NCBI GenBank assembly: GCA_023402845.1
Contig: JAEYFP010000045.1
Span: 62,001-126,000, forward strand
Direction of reading: 5' to 3'
DNA from: Bacillota bacterium
GTDB taxonomy: Bacteria > Bacillota > Clostridia > Lachnospirales > Lachnospiraceae
DNA: 64,000 nucleotides
Below, piece after piece: positions 52,247 through 60,483 of this stretch; within the stretch, counting starts at the first letter, position 1; every line of letters starts with the position of its first letter. The position numbers and the translations under genes were made by a program. The notes under the pieces were generated by a model. That model was not told where the DNA came from. It did not search any database and was given only the letters and a program-made list of their open reading frames with translations.

Positions 52247-53302
52247 TTATGAAACTTCAATTATATGGTGGCCTGCTGCCTTCATCAAACGGTTCATAAT
52301 AGCCTGTCCCATTTGCGGCGTATCGAATTCCTCCGAAAAAATGCAGGTCACGCCCTTTTCATCAAAATCACGTAAAACCGCATAGAGATGTCTTGCTATC
52401 GCTTCCTCATCCTCTCTGGCTCCAATATCCTCCACGACGGCGGCAGAATAAAGCGGGTAGGTCTCCTCCGAAGCAATGACTCCGACGATCTCGCCCTGCT
52501 CCTGTTTCTGTCCGATTCCCCGCCGGATATATTCCACTACATTTTCCTGTGTACCTTTGACAATTGTCAGCGCACCCTTCGGCGCATAATGCTTATATTT
52601 CATTCCGGGTGCCTTCGGCGGTGTCTTTAGATCGGACGCACCAAGAATTGCCTTATCATATTCGACCTCTCCAAGCACCTCGGCAAGCATTTCTCTGGAA
52701 ATAAAACCCGGGCGAAGAATCATTGGTACGGCCCCGGTCATATCTACAATCGTCGACTCTAAACCAATGTCCACCGCTCCGCCGTCAATAATCATATCAA
52801 TCCGCCCATTCAGATCCTCCGCCACATGCTTTGCCATTGTCGGACTGGGACGCCCCGATAAATTCGCACTTGGAGCCGCAATAAATCCGCCCGCCGCCCT
52901 GATCAGCGCAAGCGCAACCTGATGGCTTGGCATTCGTACAGCCACGGTATTTAGACCGCCCGTCGTCTCTTTCGGAACAATATCTGTTTTTTGGAAAATC
53001 ATTGTGAGTGGTCCGGGCCAGAAGCGGTCAGCAAGCTTCCTTGCCGCCTCGGGTATTTGAGAGGCAATTTTTTCAAGCTCATTCATATCCGCAATATGAA
53101 CAATTAAAGGATTATCCGACGGCCGTCCCTTCGCTGCATAAATTTTACCGGAAGCCCGGCTGTTTAAAGCGTCTCCGCCAAGTCCATAAACGGTTTCCGT
53201 AGGAAACGCAACAAGACCGCCCGCTTTAATGATTTCACCCGCGCGGACAATCGCCTGATTTTCAATATGAGATTCGGTTATTGTTATCTGAATGGTGTTC
53301 AT
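52247..53302 (-). CDS. L-threonylcarbamoyladenylate synthase (Sua5/YwlC)
   Basis: 351 aa from ATG 53302 with GAGG just upstream; the ORF runs back to 53377 into the repeat. YrdC domain with FPTETVYGLGGDALN and PSANLSGRPSPT, then the Sua5-type C-terminal domain (PGMKYKHYAPKGAL). Makes threonylcarbamoyl-AMP for tRNA t6A37. Downstream rpiB starts 31 bases after its stop. Confidence 0.95.
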   Translation of the reverse strand: MNTIQITITESHIENQAIVRAGEIIKAGGLVAFPTETVYGLGGDALNSRASGKIYAAKGRPSDNPLIVHIADMNELEKIASQIPEAARKLADRFWPGPLTMIFQKTDIVPKETTGGLNTVAVRMPSHQVALALIRAAGGFIAAPSANLSGRPSPTMAKHVAEDLNGRIDMIIDGGAVDIGLESTIVDMTGAVPMILRPGFISREMLAEVLGEVEYDKAILGASDLKTPPKAPGMKYKHYAPKGALTIVKGTQENVVEYIRRGIGQKQEQGEIVGVIASEETYPLYSAAVVEDIGAREDEEAIARHLYAVLRDFDEKGVTCIFSEEFDTPQMGQAIMNRLMKAAGHHIIEVS

Positions 53303-53313
53303 AAGACCTCGGT

Positions 53314-53501
53314 GCGGTATAATGTGTAGGACATTATATTTATGAGGCTTCTCCTCATAAATTGGTGATTTGCGCACTTCACTTCGTTGCGGCGCGGTAT
53401 AATGTCTACGACATTATATTTTATGAGGTTTCTCCTCATAAATTAATGATTTGCGCACTTCACTTCGTTGCGGCGCGGTATAATGTCTACGACATTATAC
53501 C
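53314..53501. repeat. Tandem 80-81-bp palindromic repeat, 2.3 copies
   Basis: GCGGTATAATG starts at 53314, 53394 and 53475 (periods 80 and 81). Each full unit has a TATAATGTC-TAC-GACATTATA hairpin, TTTATGAGG / CCTCATAAA hairpin, and TGCGCACTTCACTTCGTTGC. It lies between the Sua5 start and the amidase stop. The rest of the gap to 53577 shows no further structure. Confidence 0.85.
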
Positions 53502-53577
53502 ATATCTTCCCCACCATGCAAACTGTATTTGTACTGGAAATTTATTTTTTTGTATCTTTTTTGCTATTTTTATTTCT

Positions 53578-54273
53578 TTATTTTTGTGCATTAAGATATT
53601 TCAAAATCCCCATACAGATATTCCAGGCAACTTTTTCCTGGTATTCCTCCTGAATCAAGAGGGATGCTTCTTCGCTGTTAGACAGGAAACCGCATTCTAC
53701 AATGACCGTGGGACTGGAAGTGTTTAAGAGGAGGTAGTATGCGTCGTTTGATTTTGCCTGTCTTTTATTTCCGTCCTTCAGCCCAATGATAAGCTGGTTT
53801 TGCAGACAATCGGCAAGCTCTTTTCCGCCGTCGGAGTTTTCGTAGTAAAAGACCTGTGCACCCTTTACATATTCTTCATGATAGCTGTTCTGGTGAATGC
53901 TGACCGTAAAGACTGGCGCAGTTTCGTTAATCAGCGCACAGCGCCGCTTCATATCCTGCGCTTTGCGGTTTGTGCTCCCCTCATCATACAACCCCTCATC
54001 GGTTTCACGCGTCATCACGACCTTGACGTCGTTCTGCATAAGCAGCGTTCTGACGCGCCTTGCTATCAGCAGGTTGATATCCTTTTCAAGAGCCTGATTA
54101 ATTCCTACCTTTCCAGGGTCGCTTCCTCCATGGCCCGCGTCAATACACACGACACGCTCCTGTTTCTTTTCCACATTACCACTCATGACGGAAACTGCTG
54201 CCCGCCGCGATAAAAATGCCGCTGCAACCAGCAGGACTGCCGCCATGAGAATCTCAATCTTCCTGTTCCTCAT
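53578..54273 (-). CDS. N-acetylmuramoyl-L-alanine amidase, CwlD-like
   Basis: 231 aa if started at ATG 54273, giving a membrane anchor (KIEILMAAVLLVAAAFLS). Alternatives upstream exist (54306, TTG 54408), none with a strong ribosome site, so the start is uncertain. Amidase_3 zinc ligands in CIDAGHGGSDPG, EKDINL and SIHQNS; late Glu in IVECGFLSN. CwlD makes muramic-delta-lactam in spore cortex; other Amidase_3 enzymes split septa. Confidence 0.9.
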   Translation of the reverse strand: MRNRKIEILMAAVLLVAAAFLSRRAAVSVMSGNVEKKQERVVCIDAGHGGSDPGKVGINQALEKDINLLIARRVRTLLMQNDVKVVMTRETDEGLYDEGSTNRKAQDMKRRCALINETAPVFTVSIHQNSYHEEYVKGAQVFYYENSDGGKELADCLQNQLIIGLKDGNKRQAKSNDAYYLLLNTSSPTVIVECGFLSNSEEASLLIQEEYQEKVAWNICMGILKYLNAQK

Positions 54274-54414
54274 AAACAATACGATTCCGGTCTGTCGTTT
54301 ATACATCTTATGAAACAGGGATACCCTTTTATAACCATTGTTTTTTATTTCATGGATGCAAAATGATTCATCGTTCAATCTATAATGACGAGAGATGTTT
54401 TTGCGCAAATAACA

Positions 54415-54459
54415 GGCGGTGAAGGTAAGGATCCGATACAGCCCCTCACTCTCACCGCC
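54415..54459 (-). terminator. Hairpin after the alpha-xylosidase gene
   Basis: Arms GGCGGTGA / TCACCGCC with a 29-base loop, then TGTTATTT on the minus strand. Weak terminator candidate for the xylosidase gene ending at 54477. Confidence 0.4.
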
Positions 54460-54476
54460 TATATTAAAATAACAAT

Positions 54477-56795
54477 TTACAGGGAAATTACCATTTCTGT
54501 TTCAGACAACGGCAGTTCTTTCCTCTCGAAGCCTTCGATATGGATACAAACCTTCATATTATGAGGTGCGGCGGTCAGGCTCAGGGAAACCGCGTTTCCG
54601 GTTCTTGCGGCCGAAACTTGAAGGACCTTTTCTCCATTCAGATCTACCACCGTGCAGGAGGCATTCTTTTCGTCACCGAGCTCGTAAATATGAAGCACAG
54701 TGCCGTCCGTATAATTATAATCCGGTCTCGTATCCGTTGTCCCTACCGCAAGGATCGTATTTTCACGCACATACAACGGAAGCGAAAAATAATCATAGGT
54801 ATCCTTGTAAAAACGGCCTCCCTCCCTCTTTTCTTCCGAAAGCAGGTGTGTCCACTTACCCTGAGGCAAATAGTAATCCGAAACACCCTTTTCATTGAAG
54901 ATTGGTGCGACAAGCAGGCTCTCTCCCAGCATATACTGCATATCCAGATAGCTTACTGCCGGATCAAGCGGATACTCGAATACCATCGGGCGCATTACCG
55001 GCGTGCCTTTTTCGTGCGCCTCTGCGGCCTTGCTGAAAATGTAAGGCATCAGTCTGCATTTCAGCTTCGTAAAGAACCGGACAACGTCATTGGATTCTTC
55101 ATCAAACAGCCACGGCACGCGGTAACTTGTCGAACCGTGCAGTCTGCTGTGTGTAGACAGGAGCCCAAACGCCACCCATCTCTTATACAGGTCAGGCGGA
55201 GCCGTCTGCTCAAAGCCGGAAATATCATGGCTCCAGAAGGAGAAGCCGGACATTGCAAATGACAGACCGCCTCGCAGCGTCTCCGCCATCGAAGGATAGT
55301 TTGCCGAACAGTCTCCGCCCCAATGTACCGGGAACTGCTGGCAGCCTGCTGTTGCACTTCTTGCAAACAGTACCGCTTCCTTCTCTCCTTTTTCCTTCTT
55401 TAACAGGTTAAATACCGCCTGATTATAAAGATAGGTATAATAATTATGCATCGTAACCGGATCAGAACCGTCATAATAAGTAACATCCACCGGTATTCTC
55501 TCCCCAAAGTCTGTCTTAAAACAATCCACACCCGCATCCAGCAGTGTCTTCAGCTTATCCGTATACCACTTTGCAGCTGCCGGATTCGTAAAATCAACCA
55601 ATCCCATGCCAGCCTGCCATGTATCGACCTGCTTTACACCCTTGCCGTCCGCACGCATCAGCAGATAACCGTTTTGAACACCCTCTTTGAAAAATGCCGT
55701 TCCCTGCGCAATATAGGGATTGATCCATAAATCAATTTTTAATCCCTTTTCCTTATATCTGCTGAGCATACCCTTCACATCCGGAAACACACGCTCATCC
55801 CATTCAAAATCGCACCAGTGAAACTCCTTCATCCAGAAACAGTCAAAATGAAATACGCTGAACGGAATATCTCTGTCAAACATCCCCTGAACAAACGAGC
55901 TCGTTGTTGCCTCGTCATAATTAGTCGTAAAGGAAGTCGACAGCCAAAGTCCGAATGACCATGCAGGCGGAAGTGCCGGCTTTCCGGTCAGCTCCGTATA
56001 GGATTCCGTAATCGCCTTAGGTGAAGGACCGTACACGAAGAAATAACGCAGTTCCTCACCCGGCACAGAGAAGCCTACATATTCGACCTTCTCGCTCGCG
56101 ACTTCAAATGAAACATTGTCCGTATGATCCACAAAGACACCGTAGCCCTTATTCGTCATATAATAAGGAACACATTTATAGGAAATCTGTGAGGAAGTAC
56201 CGCCGTCCTCATTCCAGGTATCCACAACCTGTCCGTTCTTCACAAAAGAAGTAAACCTCTCGCCGAGGCCGTAAACACACTCACCCGGACGGAGCGAAAG
56301 TTCGGTCACCATATAAGGCTTACATGCTTCCTTCATATAGCCCTCCTGAGGAAGCATTGTGGAAAGCTCTCGGTCATATTGCATATAGGATAAATTTCTG
56401 AATCCACAGCTCGTAATCACCTCACCAGCCGCCTCAAACTGATAGCTCCATGACTCTCTGTTCACGCGTACAGTAACATCTCCCGCTGTCATGACAGCTT
56501 CCTTTTCCTCGATCACAACCGTCGCATCCTGCGAAATAATATGAAGCGGAAACCTCGCCTCATGGGGCTCATAAGCCTCATAATGATAGCTTCTCACCTG
56601 AATCATATTCCTTCCCGCCGAAGTAAATTCCAGCGTGATCGTCGGCAGATTTAAAGTATCTCCTCTGCTCTCAATTTTCTTGCACGGTGCAACAATGCGC
56701 ATACCGTTTGGGATTTCCTCCACAAAATATGCATCCGACGCATAAAAAGCCGTCGCTCGTTCACTTTTTAACCAATAGCCCTCTGAAAATTTCAT
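54477..56795 (-). CDS. yicI: Alpha-xylosidase, GH31 (YicI type)
   Basis: 772 aa, full length. N-terminal beta domain, then a GH31 barrel with FHFDCFWMKEFHWCDFEWD and the nucleophile motif CFKTDFGERIP, acid region SHDISGFEQ, and a beta-sandwich C terminus. The KTDFGE nucleophile context and HFDCFWM are characteristic of YicI. It releases alpha-xylose from isoprimeverose and xyloglucan oligosaccharides. No signal peptide, so cytoplasmic. It follows the binding-protein gene of its own ABC importer. Confidence 0.93.
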   Translation of the reverse strand: MKFSEGYWLKSERATAFYASDAYFVEEIPNGMRIVAPCKKIESRGDTLNLPTITLEFTSAGRNMIQVRSYHYEAYEPHEARFPLHIISQDATVVIEEKEAVMTAGDVTVRVNRESWSYQFEAAGEVITSCGFRNLSYMQYDRELSTMLPQEGYMKEACKPYMVTELSLRPGECVYGLGERFTSFVKNGQVVDTWNEDGGTSSQISYKCVPYYMTNKGYGVFVDHTDNVSFEVASEKVEYVGFSVPGEELRYFFVYGPSPKAITESYTELTGKPALPPAWSFGLWLSTSFTTNYDEATTSSFVQGMFDRDIPFSVFHFDCFWMKEFHWCDFEWDERVFPDVKGMLSRYKEKGLKIDLWINPYIAQGTAFFKEGVQNGYLLMRADGKGVKQVDTWQAGMGLVDFTNPAAAKWYTDKLKTLLDAGVDCFKTDFGERIPVDVTYYDGSDPVTMHNYYTYLYNQAVFNLLKKEKGEKEAVLFARSATAGCQQFPVHWGGDCSANYPSMAETLRGGLSFAMSGFSFWSHDISGFEQTAPPDLYKRWVAFGLLSTHSRLHGSTSYRVPWLFDEESNDVVRFFTKLKCRLMPYIFSKAAEAHEKGTPVMRPMVFEYPLDPAVSYLDMQYMLGESLLVAPIFNEKGVSDYYLPQGKWTHLLSEEKREGGRFYKDTYDYFSLPLYVRENTILAVGTTDTRPDYNYTDGTVLHIYELGDEKNASCTVVDLNGEKVLQVSAARTGNAVSLSLTAAPHNMKVCIHIEGFERKELPLSETEMVISL

Positions 56796-56980
56796 GATTC
56801 TGCCCTCTCATTCTTTTTAATAAAGATCAATCCGCTCTGCTGAGTCGTTATAGCAATGCCATTAAATTGTATTTTAATGATTTTCTATTCTTTTATACAA
56901 ATTCAGTATAAATTCTCTGCTGTTCTCCGTAAATGTTTTACAGAGTTTTCTTTTGTACTATAGCGACTTACGATCGAAAA

Positions 56981-57015
56981 GGGCATGGACTGCCTCAGTT
57001 TCACAGTCCATACCC
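56981..57015 (-). terminator. Terminator after second sugar-binding protein gene
   Basis: GGGCATGGACTG / CAGTCCATACCC (one mismatch) with an 11-base loop; on the minus strand followed by TTTTCGATC. It lies just past the binding-protein stop. Confidence 0.7.
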
Positions 57016-57036
57016 TTCCTTATCAAAACCATTTAT

Positions 57037-58389
57037 TTAGTTATTACCCTCCAGCTCTACCCACTTTTCTTCGATTTGTGTGCATGCCGTATCCTTATCG
57101 ATCGTTCCCGCAATATAAGACTGCAGCACCTCGCCGAATGCCTGATGGAAGCTGTCTGTCGAATAAACGATAGATAGTGTATTTGTGCCCTCCGAGGATG
57201 CAAGCGCGTTGCCCTGCTTGATTACTTCAAAATCAGGAGCCGTTGCATCGTCGATCGGAGGAATCACACCTGCCACCTCATTAAACCATGCTTTTCCGTA
57301 ATCGGAAGTATACCACCAATTTACAAAATCAAGCACATCATTTAATACCGCTGAATCCTTGTAAATGCGGAGAGCCTGATCGGAACCGCCAATCACCTTG
57401 CAGTCTGCGGCATCATTGCTTACCGGATAACCGTCAAAACCGATCTGGATTTCCGGATCAATTGCAAGCACATCCGCCTCCACCCATGCGCCCTGACCGT
57501 TCATGATCGCTGCCTGGCCGGAGCCAAACGCGGCATCCTCTGCACTCAGATCTGTCTCAAGCGGCTTTGCATCGCCGTATTTTACGGTCAGATCCAGATA
57601 TCTGAAGAAATCATCGTAAAGCTCCGGATAATCCTTGAAATGTGCTTCGCCTGCCACAAATTTGCCGACAAGACCTTCTACATCGTCTCCGCCCGCCGCG
57701 TCAAGGAATGACTGAAATGTATGCTTGAATACCCACCACTCGGCATAGCCCGTTGTGAACGGCTGATAGCCCTTTGCCTGAATTGTTTCGCAAACGGTCT
57801 CCAGCTCATCAAGTGTCTGCGGAAATTCCGTAATTCCGCACTCTTCAAAAATTGCCTTGTTATAAAGGAGTCCGAAATAGTTGCCCTTGATGCTGAGTCC
57901 ATGAATCTCCTCACCGGATTTCATAACTGCAGCAACAGAATCACTCATTGCGTCAGCAAGCGGCTGTCCGGCCAAATCATAGGAATAATCCAAATAAGTG
58001 CCGATTTCTTTTCCGGAGGTAGAAGAAAAGATGTCCGGGCATTCTCCTGCATTCAATTTCGTCTTCAACAATGTCGGATAATCATTCTGTGTTGTTTCGT
58101 AATTAATTGTCACGTTCGGCTTTACTTCCTTGTACGCCGCAATCAGCTCATTGATTGCATCCGCATATTCCGGGCTGGCGATAAACATATTAATTTCAAC
58201 AGGCTCATCCGAGGAAGCCGTCTCTTCTGCCGCTGTATCCTCTGCCGGAGCTGCCTCTTCTTCTGCTGCTTCCGCCGTAGCACCGTCCTCTGCGGGGGCT
58301 GCCGGTGCAGCGGCACTCGAACCGCAGCCTGCAAGCATTGTGACCGTCATTGCTGCCGAAAGAATTAAACTTATTACTTTCTTTTTCAT
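57037..58389 (-). CDS. Sugar-binding lipoprotein (family 1 SBP)
   Basis: 450 aa from ATG 58389 (GGAAGGAAAACAGTT upstream; the ATG at 58410 lies before this site). Lipoprotein signal with LAGCGSS (Cys ~22), an Ala/Glu/Pro-rich linker, and an SBP fold: VNITNYETTQ-like start, ECPDIFSSTSG, AAIMNGQGAWVEAD. Probably delivers xyloglucan oligosaccharides to the permeases at 58514-60231. Confidence 0.92.
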   Translation of the reverse strand: MKKKVISLILSAAMTVTMLAGCGSSAAAPAAPAEDGATAEAAEEEAAPAEDTAAEETASSDEPVEINMFIASPEYADAINELIAAYKEVKPNVTINYETTQNDYPTLLKTKLNAGECPDIFSSTSGKEIGTYLDYSYDLAGQPLADAMSDSVAAVMKSGEEIHGLSIKGNYFGLLYNKAIFEECGITEFPQTLDELETVCETIQAKGYQPFTTGYAEWWVFKHTFQSFLDAAGGDDVEGLVGKFVAGEAHFKDYPELYDDFFRYLDLTVKYGDAKPLETDLSAEDAAFGSGQAAIMNGQGAWVEADVLAIDPEIQIGFDGYPVSNDAADCKVIGGSDQALRIYKDSAVLNDVLDFVNWWYTSDYGKAWFNEVAGVIPPIDDATAPDFEVIKQGNALASSEGTNTLSIVYSTDSFHQAFGEVLQSYIAGTIDKDTACTQIEEKWVELEGNN

Positions 58390-58463
58390 AACTGTTTTCC
58401 TTCCTTTCAAACATTTGTTTACATCTTTTCTGGTTTTTAGTGTCTTTTCACTATTTTATATTA

Positions 58464-58498
58464 ATCCATACCCGGCCGGAATATGGATAAATATCCAT
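58464..58498 (-). promoter_or_regulatory. Overlapping, mutually exclusive inverted repeats
   Basis: ATCCATA (58464-58470) can pair with TATGGAT (58482-58488), which can also pair with TATCCAT (58492-58498) as ATGGATA-AA-TATCCAT. A GGCCGG core lies in the first loop. It lies in the 124-base gap between the permease and binding-protein genes and could be a switchable RNA hairpin or an operator. Confidence 0.45.
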
Positions 58499-58513
58499 TT
58501 TGTATTTTAGCGG

Positions 58514-59353
58514 CTAACCCTTTACCGCACCTGCCACAACACCCTCTACAATATACCTTTGCAGCAGGATAAAGAAAATAATTGAGGGAACGACCGCCAG
58601 TACCATTGCGGTCATCGCATAATGCCACTGGGTATTGAACTGTCCGACGAAATTGTAAGCCGCGAGCACAAGCGTCTTTGTCTTAGGCGAGCTGTTTACC
58701 ATTAACAGCGGAAGCAGAAAATCATTCCATATCCACATCACATCAAGCACGATCACCGTTACCGAAACAGATTTCAGCAGCGGAAAGATTACACTTGTAA
58801 ACGTCCGTAGTGTGGAAGCTCCGTCAATCCTCGCGCTTTCATCAATTTCCTTCGGTATTGTTTTCATAAAATTAAAATAAATAAACGTAGCCATCGGAAT
58901 ACCAAAACCCCAGTACTGAATTCCAAGCCCCCATGTAGAGCCGGATAAATGCACAACATTCATCACCTTCAGCAGCGTGATCATGATTGTCTGAAACGGA
59001 ATCAGCATCGGTGTAATGATGATTGTATGAATCAGCTTTGTATACTTGTTTTTCCTTCTGTCCAGGATATAGGCGGATATCGAAGAAAACATAACAATCC
59101 CGGCAATTCCGATCGCGGTAATGATGACATTGTTGATAAACAGCCGCCCATACTGCATTTTGTCAATGACATATTCATAATTTTCCCATGCAACCCGCGT
59201 CGGCAGCGCGATAACATCTGTCACAACCTCCTTAAACGGTTTCACAGAATTCATGAACATCAGAAATACAGGATAAATATATACGATTCCCATCAGGAGC
59301 ATCGCAATTTCCAGAAGAAGCAGCTGCAGCTTCTTTTTCTTTGCTCTTTTCAT
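58514..59353 (-). CDS. Carbohydrate ABC permease, MalG type (xyloside importer)
   Basis: 279 aa with six helices and the permease loop IDESARIDGASTLRTFTSVIFPLL. C-terminal VVAGAVKG tail is typical. Starts at the last base of the preceding permease stop. Confidence 0.93.
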   Translation of the reverse strand: MKRAKKKKLQLLLLEIAMLLMGIVYIYPVFLMFMNSVKPFKEVVTDVIALPTRVAWENYEYVIDKMQYGRLFINNVIITAIGIAGIVMFSSISAYILDRRKNKYTKLIHTIIITPMLIPFQTIMITLLKVMNVVHLSGSTWGLGIQYWGFGIPMATFIYFNFMKTIPKEIDESARIDGASTLRTFTSVIFPLLKSVSVTVIVLDVMWIWNDFLLPLLMVNSSPKTKTLVLAAYNFVGQFNTQWHYAMTAMVLAVVPSIIFFILLQRYIVEGVVAGAVKG

Positions 59354-60231
59354 TACAGATCAACCTCCTTCCTGCTGAAAAGTTTCAGAACGAGCTGTGT
59401 AAGCACGAGCACAACTAAGAAGAAGATGATGGACTTCGCAGAACCGACCCCATAATTGTTATTTTGAAACGCTTCCCGATAAATCTCCAGCGTCACACTG
59501 TAAGTCGCACTTCCCGGACCGCCCTTTGTCAGTGCGAGGATAATATCAAATACCTTCAGTGAATTTGTCAGCGACATAAACAGGCATGTTGTAACGGACG
59601 GTCCGAGCAGCGGCAGCGTTACCCGAAAGAACCGCTGAACACCGTTTGCCCCATCCACGGTTGCCGCTTCCAGCACATCGGTGGGAACGGCCTGCAGGCC
59701 GGCGATATAGAGGACAATGTAAAAGCCGATCGATTGCCAGATCCCGACAAATGCCACAGAATAAAATGCCAGCTTCGGATCACCCAGCCAGCTTAAATTT
59801 AAGAATTCCGCTCCGGTTAAATCAAATAATTTTGCAAAGCCCTGAGAAAAAATAAACTTCCAGATAAATCCTACGATTGTCATACTCATGATATAAGGTA
59901 TAAAGAACACACCGCGCAGCAGATTTGCTGTCTTTATTTTCTTCACAAGTGCCGTTGCGAGCGCCAGCGCCAGAATGTTTGCAATTATAATAAACAGAAA
60001 CGAATACTTCATCGTAAAGAAGATGGAATTAATAAAATCCGTATCCCCCGTAAAGATCTGTTTAAAATTTTCAAAACCGATGAATTCCGGTTCCTTTGAA
60101 ATCCCATTCCACTTTGTCAGAGAATAGTAACCGCTCATGAGAAACGGAATATAAATTGTCAGGCTGACAAGAATTACCGCCGGAATGGTATAAAGGATCG
60201 TTTCCAGCGCTTCTTTCTTTTTCATTCCCAT
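59353..60231 (-). CDS. Carbohydrate ABC permease, MalF type (xyloside importer)
   Basis: 292 aa, six helices, loop VLEAATVDGANGVQRFFRVTLPLLGP. GAGGAGG precedes the start; ATG 60231 and an in-frame ATG at 60225 are both possible. First gene of the four-gene minus-strand unit permease-permease-SBP-GH31; no ATPase gene. Confidence 0.93.
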   Translation of the reverse strand: MGMKKKEALETILYTIPAVILVSLTIYIPFLMSGYYSLTKWNGISKEPEFIGFENFKQIFTGDTDFINSIFFTMKYSFLFIIIANILALALATALVKKIKTANLLRGVFFIPYIMSMTIVGFIWKFIFSQGFAKLFDLTGAEFLNLSWLGDPKLAFYSVAFVGIWQSIGFYIVLYIAGLQAVPTDVLEAATVDGANGVQRFFRVTLPLLGPSVTTCLFMSLTNSLKVFDIILALTKGGPGSATYSVTLEIYREAFQNNNYGVGSAKSIIFFLVVLVLTQLVLKLFSRKEVDL

Positions 60232-60360
60232 CTGTTTTCCTCCTCTTTGTTTCTTTGCAATGCATTTTCATTCATTTTGTGCACTATGTATATATTTTAT
60301 TATATTTCAATATTTCTTTTGTTAAAATACAATTAACAGAACAAGTTATGGTAAAAAAAT

Positions 60361-60395
60361 GAACAAATCTTGTTCACTTCCTTTTTATTTGTGAT
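60361..60395. promoter_or_regulatory. Palindrome in divergent promoter of xyloside locus
   Basis: GAACAA-ATC-TTGTTC (60361-60375), with another GAACAAG half-site at 60339-60345. Its TTGTTC may act as a -35 of the kinase gene, with GATAAG/TAAGAT 17-19 bases on. It sits between the divergent ABC and two-component genes, a good place for a shared operator. The factor is unknown. Confidence 0.4.
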
Positions 60396-60483
60396 AAGAT
60401 AAGTATACGAACCCTCCAGTGCCGATACGGACTAAGAGGGACAGCTGACAGATCCGTATTATTCGGAAGGGATGCACATTGCT

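Noticed and set aside
53303..53377. Sua5 start at 53377
   Set aside because: It would place coding sequence inside the repeat and lacks a ribosome site, whereas ATG 53302 has GAGG and the usual N terminus.
51578..53501. CRISPR-like arrays
   Set aside because: The periods are contiguous 67- and 80-base tandem copies without unique spacers, and no cas genes are nearby.
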